A stretch of 64,000 nucleotides of DNA. Origin: Rhodanobacteraceae bacterium (GTDB lineage Bacteria; Pseudomonadota; Gammaproteobacteria; Xanthomonadales; Rhodanobacteraceae). Each line of letters begins with the position of its first letter. Positions within the stretch are counted from its first letter, which is position 1. This document shows, piece by piece, positions 17,389-28,152 of this stretch. The position numbers and the translations under genes are program-made. The stretch lies in the NCBI GenBank assembly GCA_030123585.1, contig CP126120.1:310001-374000 (forward strand). The letters are read 5' to 3'. The notes beneath the pieces were generated by a model. That model ran no database searches and was not told the DNA's origin. It saw only the letters and a program-made list of their open reading frames with translations.

Positions 17389-19827
17389 TTGGACAAGCGG
17401 GAGCCGGGCGACTGGCACCGCCGCTGGCGGCAGGCGTTGCCGCTGGCGTTGCTGGCGACGGCGGCCGGTTCGTTCGCGGCGCCGCCGGTGCAGCAACTGG
17501 GCGAGATCGTCGTGATCGGCGTGACGCCTTTGCCGGGTCTCAACGTGCCGGCGTCGCAGGTTCCGCTCAACACGCAGAGCGCGCAGGCCGATGACATCGG
17601 GCAGGTGCACGGCCAGTCGCTGACCGATCTGCTGCAGCAGAACTTCCAGGGCGTCAACATCACGCAATCGCAGGGCAACCCGTGGCAAGGCAATTTGTAC
17701 TTCCACGGATTCACGCTGTCGCCGCTGCCGGGATCGCCCGCGGGCATTTCCGTTTATCTCGATGGCGTGCGCCAGAACGAATCCTTCGCGGAAACGATGA
17801 ACTGGGAGGCCATTCCGGATTTCGCGATCCGCAACGTGACGCTGATTCCCAGCTCCAGCCCGCTGTATGGGCTCAACACGCTCGGCGGTGCGCTGGTGCT
17901 GACCAGCAAGAGCGGCTTCAGCGACGCGGGCGGATCGTTCGAAGCCTCGGGCGGTTCGTGGGGACGCTTCCAGACCAGCGCCGATTTCGGCGCGCACAAC
18001 CGCACGTTCGGCATCTACGCCGGCGCCGGCAGCGATTACGAAACCGGCTGGCGCGATTTTTCGCCCAGCCGCGTGCAGCAGGGTTTCGTGCGATTGGACT
18101 GGCAGCCAAACGATTCGACCGATGTCGCGCTGAGCTATGCCGGCGCGCACAGCCGCCTGTACGGCACCCAGACCATCCCGGTCGCATGGGCGGATACGCC
18201 GAAGACGGCCTTCACCTGGCCGGATTTCTTCACCGGCAACATCAACCAGTTCAACCTGCACGGCACGCACGATTTCGGCGGCGGCTGGTCGCTGCAGGCG
18301 GAAACGTATTTGCGCATTTCGCAAAGCCGCGGCTTCAACAGCAACACCAACGACCACGCCGAATACGATTCCGCGGACGGCCCGCTGGGTTATGCCGTCA
18401 ACGGGCCGTTCGCTCCGGCTTCGATCGGCAGCTACTACTACGCGGGCGTCGCGCCGCCGTACGATCCCCGCGATCCCGCCGCAACGATCAACAACGTGAC
18501 GGCCGCGAACGTGCTGGGCAACGTGCACACGCGCGGCTACGGCGCTTCGGTGCAGGTGGTCAACAGCGGCCGCATCGCCGGCCTGGACAACCAGTTCACG
18601 CTGGGCGCCAGCCTGGACGCGGGCGGCACGCGGTTTACCCAGTTCGCGCAGCCGGCGTTCTTTCCGCTCGATCCGGATTTGCGTGGCGATGCGATCGGCT
18701 TGCTGCCGTTCGACCTGGACCCGCTGACCGCGGCCGCCACCGATACGCGCAATGCGGGCGTGTATTTCCTCGGCGTGCTGGCGCTGGGCGCCGCGGTGCA
18801 CCTGACCGCGGGCGGCCGTTACAACTACAGCACGTCGAGCGTGCGCGACCTGTCGGGGAACGAACCGGATATCGACAGCCGCAACACGTTCCATCGCTTC
18901 AACCCCAGCCTTGGCGCGACCTGGGCCATCACGCCGCAACTCGGCGCGTACCTCAACTACGACGAGGGCATGCGCACGCCCACGCCGATCGAACTCGAGT
19001 GCGCCGATCCGGCCGCGCCGTGCGCGCTGCCCAACGATTTCACTGGCGATCCGCCGCTGCAGCCGGTGATCGCGCGCACCTTGAGCGCCGGCCTGCGCGG
19101 CGCGCCCGGCGGCGGCCACCTGCGCTGGAACGTCTCGCCGTACTACAGCCGCGTCAGCCACGACATCCTGACGATCTTCACCCACGGCAGTTCGCAGGGT
19201 TATTTCGCCAACGTGCCGAAGACCGTGCGCAAGGGCGTGGACCTCGGCGTTGGCGGTGACCTCGGCAAGTTCGAATGGCAGGCCAACTACAGTTACGTTG
19301 ACGCCACCTACGGCGCGCCGTTCGAGGAACAGGCCGTTGACAATTCCAGCGCCGACGCGGATGGCGTGATCCACGTCCGCAGCGGCGACCGGATGCCCGG
19401 CATCCCGCGCAACCTGTTCACGCTGGCCGCCGAATACCACTGGACGCCGCGCTGGTCGTTCGGCGGCAACCTCCGGGCGTACTCAAGCCAATACGCGACC
19501 GGCGATGAAGACAACCAGGACCGGCACGGCCCCGTACCGGGCTACGCCGTCGTCGATCTGGACTTGCATTACCGGCCCTCGCCGCGGCTGTCGTTCTTCG
19601 CCCAGGTCACCAATGTGTTCAACCGCCGCTACTTCGTCAGCGGCCAGTTGAGCCGCAACGTGTTCGATACGCCGGATCGCCTGATCGACGCGACCGGGCC
19701 GGGGACTTCGACCCTGTTCGTCGCCCCCGGCTCGCCGCGCGCAGGCTTCGTCGGCCTGCGCTACGAATTTTCCGGCGCGAAGCGCGAGGGCGGCGCCGGA
19801 CCGGACAAGGATTCTTTCGATGATTGA
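17389..19827 (+). CDS. TonB-dependent receptor of the xox cluster (candidate lanthanide/lanthanophore receptor)
   Basis: An 812-residue outer-membrane receptor: signal region with ALPLALLATAAGSFAAPP, a TonB-box-like LGEIVVIGVTPL, a plug to about residue 170 (LTDLLQQNFQGVNI, ISVYLDGVRQNESF, SSSPLYGLNTLGGALVLTSKSG), then a barrel ending VGLRYEFSGAKREG. The start is TTG with AAGGGAAGG upstream; no better codon exists. The substrate cannot be read from sequence. Its place between gfa and the PqqU-like receptor in a XoxF operon suggests lanthanide or chelate uptake. It overlaps the next gene by 8 bases. Confidence 0.88.
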   Translation: MDKREPGDWHRRWRQALPLALLATAAGSFAAPPVQQLGEIVVIGVTPLPGLNVPASQVPLNTQSAQADDIGQVHGQSLTDLLQQNFQGVNITQSQGNPWQGNLYFHGFTLSPLPGSPAGISVYLDGVRQNESFAETMNWEAIPDFAIRNVTLIPSSSPLYGLNTLGGALVLTSKSGFSDAGGSFEASGGSWGRFQTSADFGAHNRTFGIYAGAGSDYETGWRDFSPSRVQQGFVRLDWQPNDSTDVALSYAGAHSRLYGTQTIPVAWADTPKTAFTWPDFFTGNINQFNLHGTHDFGGGWSLQAETYLRISQSRGFNSNTNDHAEYDSADGPLGYAVNGPFAPASIGSYYYAGVAPPYDPRDPAATINNVTAANVLGNVHTRGYGASVQVVNSGRIAGLDNQFTLGASLDAGGTRFTQFAQPAFFPLDPDLRGDAIGLLPFDLDPLTAAATDTRNAGVYFLGVLALGAAVHLTAGGRYNYSTSSVRDLSGNEPDIDSRNTFHRFNPSLGATWAITPQLGAYLNYDEGMRTPTPIELECADPAAPCALPNDFTGDPPLQPVIARTLSAGLRGAPGGGHLRWNVSPYYSRVSHDILTIFTHGSSQGYFANVPKTVRKGVDLGVGGDLGKFEWQANYSYVDATYGAPFEEQAVDNSSADADGVIHVRSGDRMPGIPRNLFTLAAEYHWTPRWSFGGNLRAYSSQYATGDEDNQDRHGPVPGYAVVDLDLHYRPSPRLSFFAQVTNVFNRRYFVSGQLSRNVFDTPDRLIDATGPGTSTLFVAPGSPRAGFVGLRYEFSGAKREGGAGPDKDSFDD

Positions 19828-22006
19828 TCCGCGCAGACAGGCGAGGTGCAAGCATGGCTGCGTCGAAGGGATGGACGCGCCGCGTCGGATCGTGCGCGCG
19901 ATCGCTTTGGTTCTATCAGCGTCGGCGGCATGGCTTCCGCCCGCGGTATGCGCGCAGGACAGTCCGGCCGCGCCGAAGCTGCTGCCGACCCTCGTCGTGA
20001 CGGCCACCCGCATTCCCGTGCCGGCCTTCGACGTGCCCGCTTCGGTCAGCGCCGTGGCGATCGGCAACCCCGAGGCCGACACGCCCGGCATCAATGCATC
20101 CAAATACCTGCGCGGCGTGCCCGGCGTGATGGCGCGCGATCGCCAGAACTACGCGCAGGACGAGCAGATTTCGATCCGCGGCTTCGGTTCGCGTTCGACC
20201 TTCGGTGTGCGCGGCGTGCGCCTGTACACCGACGGCATTCCGGCGACGATGCCGGACGGGCAGGGTCAGGTTTCCAATTTCGATTTCGGCGGCGCCGACC
20301 GCATCGAAGTGCTGCGCGGGCCGTTCTCCGCGTTGTACGGCAATTCCTCGGGCGGCGTGATCCAGATCTTCACCGCCGACGGCAGCCACCCTCCCGAAAT
20401 CCTCGGCAGCTTCGGCAGCGGCAGCAACGACGCATGGCGTGCGGACATCGGCGCGCGCGGCACGCATGGTGGTTTCGGCTACAACCTCGACCTGTCCGGT
20501 TTCCGCACCGATGGCTATCGCGACCACAGCCGGGCGCAACGCATCAACGGCAACGCCAAGCTGGACTTCAAGGTCGGCAGCGGCGGCAAGTTGACCGTGT
20601 TGTTGAACACGGTGTCGTTGCCGGAAGCGCTGGACCCGCAAGGGTTGACCTGGGCGCAGTTCCAGGCCGACCCGCGCCAGGCGTCGCCATCCGCGTTGCA
20701 GTACGACACCCGCAAGAGCGTCCATCAGTGGCAGGGCGGCGCCGTGTACACGCAACGACTCGGGGCGCACCAGAGCGTGCGTGCGCTCGTTTATTACGGT
20801 CAGCGCGGGATCCAGCAGTTCCTGTCCGTCCCGGTTGGCGCACAGAAGAATCCGTTGAACTCCGGCGGCGTGGTGAATCTGGCGACGATCTACAAGGGCA
20901 CCGACCTGCGCTGGACGTGGACGGGCGAGCTGGCGGCGCGGCCGCTCGACCTTGCGGTCGGCGTTGCCTGCGACGACGAGGCGCAGCACCGCAACGGCTA
21001 CGAGAATTTCGTCGGCGGCACGTTGGGCGTGATCGGCGCGCTCCGGCGCGACGAACAGGACAACGTGTACGACGTCGACGAATACGCGCAGGGCACCTGG
21101 AAGTTCGCCGACCCCTGGTCGCTGACGCTGGGCGCGCGCCACAGCGCGGCGCGCTTCCGTTCGATGGACTTCTACGTCACCGGCAAGAATCCGGACGACA
21201 GCGGACGCGTCGCCTACGGCGCGACCAACCCCGTGGCCGGTCTGCTGTTTCGCGCCAGCGACGCCTGGCACCTCTACGCGTCGTGGGGCGAGGGTTTCGA
21301 GACGCCGACCTTCAGCGAAATCGGTTATCGTCCCAACGACCGGAGCGGACTCAACTTCGACTTGCGCCCCGCGCGTTCGCACAATGGGGAGATCGGTTCG
21401 AAGTGGCGCTTCGGCGGTGGCGGGGCGATGGATGTTGCACTGTTCACGGCCAACTCGCGCAACGAAATCGCGGTGTTGTCCAGTTCGGGAGGCCGCACGA
21501 CCTACCAGAATGTCGGCCGTTCGCGGCGGCGCGGCGCGGAAGTCGGCCTGCAACTTCCGCTGGGCGATTTGTGGCAACTGAACGTCGCGTACACGTACCT
21601 TGATGCGCGCTTCCGCGATGCGTTTGGCAACTGCGGCGGGCCGTCGGGTTGCCAGGTGCCGGCGGGCACCCGGATGCCGGGCGTGCCACGCCAGATGCTG
21701 CATGTCGGTGCACGCTGGGGCGGCGATGCCGGCTGGCATGCGGGGGCGAGCATCGACGCCGCCGGCGCGGTCACCGCGGATGACGCCGGCACGCTGGTCG
21801 CGCCGGGATACGCGATCGCGGGCGTGGACGCGGGTTTTGTGGTGAACACGCAGCGTTGGCGGATCGCACCGTTCATGCGCATCGACAACCTGTTCGACCG
21901 CAAGTACATCGGTTCGGTGATCGTCAACCAGGCGAACGGCGGCAGCTTCGAGCCCGCGCCGGGCCGCAGTTTCTGGCTGGGGGTGGACGTGACGCTGCGG
22001 CGGTAA
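19820..22006 (+). CDS. pqqU: TonB-dependent receptor resembling the PQQ importer PqqU/YncD
   Basis: A 728-residue outer-membrane receptor. It shares long near-identical stretches with E. coli YncD (PqqU), which imports pyrroloquinoline quinone. In the plug these are RQNYAQDEQISIRGFGSRST (109-128) and DGIPATMPDGQGQ (138-150), then EVLRGPFSALYGN. In the barrel they are GFETPTFSEIGYR, VLSSSGGRTTYQN and near the end DNLFDRKYIGSVIVN with EPAPGRSF. This comparison is from memory. PQQ import next to a PQQ enzyme is coherent. It overlaps the previous gene by 8 bases. An alternative start is at 19871, just before the signal peptide. Confidence 0.82.
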   Translation: MIDPRRQARCKHGCVEGMDAPRRIVRAIALVLSASAAWLPPAVCAQDSPAAPKLLPTLVVTATRIPVPAFDVPASVSAVAIGNPEADTPGINASKYLRGVPGVMARDRQNYAQDEQISIRGFGSRSTFGVRGVRLYTDGIPATMPDGQGQVSNFDFGGADRIEVLRGPFSALYGNSSGGVIQIFTADGSHPPEILGSFGSGSNDAWRADIGARGTHGGFGYNLDLSGFRTDGYRDHSRAQRINGNAKLDFKVGSGGKLTVLLNTVSLPEALDPQGLTWAQFQADPRQASPSALQYDTRKSVHQWQGGAVYTQRLGAHQSVRALVYYGQRGIQQFLSVPVGAQKNPLNSGGVVNLATIYKGTDLRWTWTGELAARPLDLAVGVACDDEAQHRNGYENFVGGTLGVIGALRRDEQDNVYDVDEYAQGTWKFADPWSLTLGARHSAARFRSMDFYVTGKNPDDSGRVAYGATNPVAGLLFRASDAWHLYASWGEGFETPTFSEIGYRPNDRSGLNFDLRPARSHNGEIGSKWRFGGGGAMDVALFTANSRNEIAVLSSSGGRTTYQNVGRSRRRGAEVGLQLPLGDLWQLNVAYTYLDARFRDAFGNCGGPSGCQVPAGTRMPGVPRQMLHVGARWGGDAGWHAGASIDAAGAVTADDAGTLVAPGYAIAGVDAGFVVNTQRWRIAPFMRIDNLFDRKYIGSVIVNQANGGSFEPAPGRSFWLGVDVTLRR

Positions 22007-22076
22007 GCACAGCCGCCAGTTGTGCTAGAGCGGTCTCGATCGATACGACTGCGTCGGAGGCTCAGGTCTCCAATCT

Positions 22077-22186
22077 CGTCATTCCCGCGAAAGCGGGAAT
22101 CCAGTGGCTTCGGTCAACTCACTGGAATGCAAAGACACTGGATTCCGGGTTCCGCCGCGAAGAGCCGCGGCGGGCCCGGAATGACG
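22077..22186. repeat. CGTCATTCCCGCGAAAGCGGGAATCCAG inverted repeat, copy 2
   Basis: The left arm CGTCATTCCCGCGAAAGCGG is itself a hairpin; the right arm is the approximate mirror ending GGGCCCGGAATGACG, with CACTGGA/CACTGGATTCC near the middle. It sits between the convergent pqqU-like gene and the sigma-54 activator gene and may end both transcripts. Confidence 0.8.
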
Positions 22187-22204
22187 AGCAAGATCAGAGG
22201 CTCC

Positions 22205-24154
<1,950 letters not shown>

Positions 24155-24328
24155 GCCGGGTCTCCCGCTTCGAGGATGGCGCAGGCCTCCGTGCAGTGTG
24201 TGCCTGTCCGGCCACGGATGCAAATCGGGTTCGTGTGGGGTGCGCGGCAAGGCGGTATGCGTGGCATCACGCGTGTCGCGTCGGCGCCGGCAATCCATTG
24301 CTGGGCCGACCAGGACCGACGCCGTAGG

Positions 24329-24472
24329 GCGGGTGACAACCCGCCGGTTCATGCCTGATGGCGGGATTGCTCGCATCATCCCTGATGCTCACTCCTCGCT
24401 TGCGCTCGGGGCCGGCTTGCCAGCCGTCCAAATTCGCTCCTGGCGATTTTGTCGCTGCGCTTCTCGCGCCCT
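24329..24472. repeat. 143-bp direct repeat, right copy
   Basis: Second copy of the element at 10684, same orientation: GCGGGTGACAACCCGCCGGT at the left, then ATGCTCACTCCTCGCTTGCG, CTCGGGGCCG, TGGCGATTTTGT and GCTGCGCTTCTC. It fills most of the 346-bp gap (24155-24500) between the activator gene and the next orphan gene. The rest of that gap should carry the promoter of the activator; I see no convincing element there. Confidence 0.88.
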
Positions 24473-24500
24473 ACGCGAGCTACGCAGTAGTGGCTTGAGC

Positions 24501-25157
24501 CTATGAGCGAGATTGCTGCACGAATGCCGTCGAATGCGTGCGACGGAGAGTAAGCAACACTTCATGTGCAATCTGCCTCATACATGCGAGCTCTGGGCGA
24601 CCTTTTAGAGGTTCAGAACTGCCATTGCTCTGGAAAATCCAACCAAGCGAATTGTTCCTAGACAAGTCCATGTATGCCTCATCGAGTTCGGGATCGACGT
24701 GAGCGCCACCGTCAGTGTCTGCGACGTTGCCGACGAGCTCTCGTCGGTTCAAGAAGCGTCCCTTAATGTCCTTCAGTATTGGATCGTTCCACCAATTTGC
24801 GAAGGGAACGAGACGAGGTCGTGAGGGATCCTGTCCAGCTGCAACCAAAGGCAGATATCGAGCGCCATCGGGACCTATCTGAAGCATCACCAGATTGCAT
24901 TCTGGTAGCAAATTCCGGTGGTTGAGCGGAGGGGCAGTCGTATAGAAGTAGCCATTCCTGAGCTTCAACTGTTCGAGTAGCGCTTGTGAAGTCCCGCGAT
25001 GGTGTAACAGCACGCGCAGCGACAAGGCGATATGTTTACCAACTGCTTCTAACCCCGAATCGAACGACGAGCATGCGTGTTGCAAGAGTTCAATCTGCTC
25101 ACGCAGTTCGCGCTCCAATTCTCCTTTGGGTCGTGCAACGCGCACCTTTTTTGCCAT
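24501..25157 (-). CDS. Hypothetical protein of lower GC
   Basis: A 218-residue protein that I do not recognise. It has a basic, helical N-terminus (KGELERELREQIELLQHACSS), then a mixed domain with SLRVLLHHRGTSQALLEQL, FANWWNDPILKD, GNVADTDGGAHVDPELDEAY and a closing CMRQIAHEVLLTL. The Asp/Gly/His-rich segment near residues 145-160 could bind metal. There is no signal peptide or membrane helix. Its base composition is clearly less GC-rich than its neighbours and it lies right beside the right-hand direct repeat, suggesting transfer. Confidence 0.6.
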   Translation of the reverse strand: MAKKVRVARPKGELERELREQIELLQHACSSFDSGLEAVGKHIALSLRVLLHHRGTSQALLEQLKLRNGYFYTTAPPLNHRNLLPECNLVMLQIGPDGARYLPLVAAGQDPSRPRLVPFANWWNDPILKDIKGRFLNRRELVGNVADTDGGAHVDPELDEAYMDLSRNNSLGWIFQSNGSSEPLKGRPELACMRQIAHEVLLTLRRTHSTAFVQQSRS

Positions 25158-25184
25158 GAAGTGTGTTCAACCCTTGAGTCAACG

Positions 25185-27209
25185 CTACCGCTCTTTGATC
25201 TTCACGTTCTTCAGCAGCAGATCGAGCTTCTGCTTCATCTCGGCTTGCGGCCGGGTGCCGGGCTGGTAGACGTAGGCGGTGTAGAGCACCGACGCCTTGT
25301 CGCCATGCGGCGGCGGCGCGACGGCGTTGATCTTGGTCATGTCGCTCTCGCTGTAGGCCTGCGCGTCGTAGGGATGCTGGCGGCCCGTGATCTTGCTCCA
25401 GAAACTCTGGTAGCTGTCGTCGAGGTCGGCCGGCGGCGCCTGGTTGCGCAGCACGCTGATCCAGTGGTGGTCGTGGTTGTCCTCGGCCAGCCACACCTGG
25501 CCCACGTCCCACACCACCTTGCCGTCGCGGTCGGGGAAGAAGGTGAAGCCCAGCGTCAGCATGCTGGCGGCGTCGATCTTCTGCAGTTCCGGCGTGAACG
25601 AGAGCGCGAGCCGCTGCGAGTCGTAGCGGAAATCCTTGCCGTAGTCGAAGGCGATGCGGATGTCCTTGAAGGCGGCCGGCAGCAATTTCGGCTCGGCCAG
25701 AAAATCCTTCCACTGCGCCAGCGTGCCGTCATAGGGCAGGCTGACGAAATCGGTGAGCGCGCGCATGTTGATTGCGGTGTCGTGGCGCGTGGTCGCCGGT
25801 TCGATCCGCATCAGGATCGCGTAACCGTCCGGTGTCGGCAGCGCGAACAGGCTGATGTAGCCGTCGGCATAAGGCACCGGCCACGACCAGGTTTGCCAGA
25901 TGCGGCCCCAGCGGTCGGTCCACGTGCCGGTTTCGCCGGGTTCGCCGAGCGAGGTGACCAGGATGCGTTCGGGGCCGATCGGGCGCTTCAGGAAGCCGGT
26001 CTTCAGCAGCATGTCCATCACGCCCCTGGGGTCGTGGTGGAAGGTCGCCGCCGGGATGTTGTCGGGCTTGCGCAGGTGGAACAGGATGTTGCCGCTCACC
26101 GTGCCGCCCGAGACGTAACCGTTCGCGGGAAGGGTGATCTTGACGCTCGAACGCCCGGAGTTCACCCACACGCCGTCGCTGTTGCGGGTGACCAGTTGCG
26201 GGAAATCGTCCATCGACGGTCCGCTGTAGAGCAACTGATGCGCGCCGTTGCCGTTGGGAAACAGGTTCGCGGATTGCTGGTCCAGCAACGCCTTGAGTTG
26301 CGAGTCCAGATACGGATGGAATGCCGCGGCGTAGGCCGCGAAGAAATCGGGCACCGACAGCGGCAACTTGAAGTCACCCTTGAAGGTGCCGGAAAGCGTG
26401 GAATCGAACACGTCGAACTGGTACGCCATGCGCTTGTCGAAACGCGCGAGATCCTTCGGCGCATCCAGCACCTCGCTCATCGGCAGCGCGTAATTGAGGT
26501 TCTCGTTGGGTGACTTCATCAGCACCACGCCGATCACCTTGCCGTGCTGGTCCAGCAGCGGGCCGCCGCTGTTGCCGGGCGAAGCCGCGGCCGAGAAACG
26601 GATCCACTTCCACTGGCCGTCCTGGTCCTCGGGCGTGTTCGAGGTGTAGAGACCATTGCGGATCACCACGCCGGTGCCGAGCGCGTTGCCGACCGAATAC
26701 ACCACCTGGTTCAGGCCGGGCCTGGTGTCGACCGCGAGCGGCGTGATCTTCGGCGGGTCCTTGAGCGAGAACACCACGAAGTCGCGGCGCAGCGCGAACT
26801 TCTCGACCTTGTCGATCGCGTATACCTTGCCCGACGCGTCGCGCAGTTCCGGCAGCCCCCACAGGGTCTGGTAGCCGATCATGAAGACGTGCGCGGCAGT
26901 GACGTAGGTGTTGGGCCCGATCGCGAACGCGGTGCCGATGGAGTAGTACTTGTCGGTGCGCTCCTGGAACGGCAGCAGGTCCATCGGTAACGGCTTTTCG
27001 TAGGTCAGCGTGTCTTTCGGCTTGGCCGCGACCACCTCGAACGTGGCCGACTGGATCGCCGGCAACAGCGACGGATCGAGCGTGGTGTCGGCGCGCGCCG
27101 TGCCGGTCGCGAGCCACGCGATGCATGCAAGCAGGCAAAGGATTGCGATGCGGGCGAGCCGCGGCACACTGGTGCTCCACACTTGCGTGGAACCGGTCGA
27201 TGACGTCAT
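25185..27209 (-). CDS. Secreted trypsin-like serine protease with a long C-terminal region
   Basis: A 674-residue exported protein (signal anchor 19-40, ending GTARA). A chymotrypsin-fold protease domain follows with H107 in YVTAAHVF, likely D143 in LRRDFVVF, and S214 in SPGNSGGPLLD. The remaining 400 residues form a domain of unknown type with many aromatic residues and no membrane helix. The domain order resembles secreted DegP-like proteases without PDZ repeats. It may digest proteins or peptides in the envelope. The start MTSSTG has GGGAG upstream. It ends 27 bases before the orphan gene start. Confidence 0.8.
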   Translation of the reverse strand: MTSSTGSTQVWSTSVPRLARIAILCLLACIAWLATGTARADTTLDPSLLPAIQSATFEVVAAKPKDTLTYEKPLPMDLLPFQERTDKYYSIGTAFAIGPNTYVTAAHVFMIGYQTLWGLPELRDASGKVYAIDKVEKFALRRDFVVFSLKDPPKITPLAVDTRPGLNQVVYSVGNALGTGVVIRNGLYTSNTPEDQDGQWKWIRFSAAASPGNSGGPLLDQHGKVIGVVLMKSPNENLNYALPMSEVLDAPKDLARFDKRMAYQFDVFDSTLSGTFKGDFKLPLSVPDFFAAYAAAFHPYLDSQLKALLDQQSANLFPNGNGAHQLLYSGPSMDDFPQLVTRNSDGVWVNSGRSSVKITLPANGYVSGGTVSGNILFHLRKPDNIPAATFHHDPRGVMDMLLKTGFLKRPIGPERILVTSLGEPGETGTWTDRWGRIWQTWSWPVPYADGYISLFALPTPDGYAILMRIEPATTRHDTAINMRALTDFVSLPYDGTLAQWKDFLAEPKLLPAAFKDIRIAFDYGKDFRYDSQRLALSFTPELQKIDAASMLTLGFTFFPDRDGKVVWDVGQVWLAEDNHDHHWISVLRNQAPPADLDDSYQSFWSKITGRQHPYDAQAYSESDMTKINAVAPPPHGDKASVLYTAYVYQPGTRPQAEMKQKLDLLLKNVKIKER

Positions 27210-27296
27210 GGAAGCTCCCGAACGAGAAGATTCAAGCTGCGAACGCCGCGGATGGTTGCACAACGCCGTGCCGCCTGCACGGGCAGGTCACTGCCG

Positions 27297-28088
27297 TCAC
27301 AGGCCGCGGTGGAAGATCATTTCCAGCGCGAACTTCGAGCCGAAGAACGCCAGCACCAGGATCGCCATGCCGGTGAGCGTCATCCGCACCGCGCGATTGC
27401 CGCGCCAGCCCCAGCGCCGGCGCCCGAACAGCAATACGCCGAAGATGATCCATGCGATGAGCGAAAGAATCGCGGTGTGCGCCTGATGCTGCGCCAGCAG
27501 GTTGTGCACGAACAGGATGCCGGACAGCAGCGTCAGCGTCAGCAGCGCGAAGCCCGCGCCGATCAGCCGGAACATCAGCGATTCGGTTTGCGTCAGCGGC
27601 GGCAGCGCGCCGGCCCACGCGCTCAACCGGCGGGTGCGCAGGGCGCGTTCCTGGGTCGCCAGCAGCAGCGCCAGCACCGCCGCGATCGCGAGCAGGCTGT
27701 AGGCCAGCAGCGCGATGACCACGTGCAGGCCGATCTGCCAGTCCAGCGGAAACGGCGCGGTCGGAGGCGCCAGGAATTCGTCGATGGCGAGGAACAGTCC
27801 GGCCATCGGAAACAGGATGATGCCGAGCGCCGCGACCGGGCGCGCGAGGTTCACGATCAGCGTCATCGCCGCGATCACCGCCGAGACCAGCGACAGCGCC
27901 GCGTAGAAATGCAGGTCCACCGCACCGCGGTGGATGCCGAACAGCACCGCGAAGTGCAGCAACACCGCGATCGCGCCGGTCGCCAGCGCGGCGCGACGCG
28001 GAATCGCGCCCTGGTCCAGCAGCGGGCGCGCCAGCGCCGCGGCCGAGGTGAAGTACAGCGCGGCCGCGAGGACCGCCAGCAATTCCAT
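27297..28088 (-). CDS. ypjD: YpjD/CcsA-like cytochrome c assembly family membrane protein
   Basis: A 263-residue inner-membrane protein with about eight helices of the CcsA/HemX type, matching the YpjD group. Family segments include FPLDWQIGLHVVIALLAYSLL (with a heme-ligand-type His), FVHNLLAQHQAHTAILSLIAW and RMTLTGMAILVLAFFGSKF. YpjD has been linked to heme handling or to the signal-recognition gene ffh beside which it usually sits; here ffh is not in view. The start MELLAV opens the first helix; MPIHSTT at 28109 is an alternative. Confidence 0.85.
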   Translation of the reverse strand: MELLAVLAAALYFTSAAALARPLLDQGAIPRRAALATGAIAVLLHFAVLFGIHRGAVDLHFYAALSLVSAVIAAMTLIVNLARPVAALGIILFPMAGLFLAIDEFLAPPTAPFPLDWQIGLHVVIALLAYSLLAIAAVLALLLATQERALRTRRLSAWAGALPPLTQTESLMFRLIGAGFALLTLTLLSGILFVHNLLAQHQAHTAILSLIAWIIFGVLLFGRRRWGWRGNRAVRMTLTGMAILVLAFFGSKFALEMIFHRGL

Positions 28089-28152
28089 CGTGGTGGAGTG
28101 GATCGGCATGCGCGAAGTGTCGCATGCGGACGGCATCGCTGCCAGCAACAGC

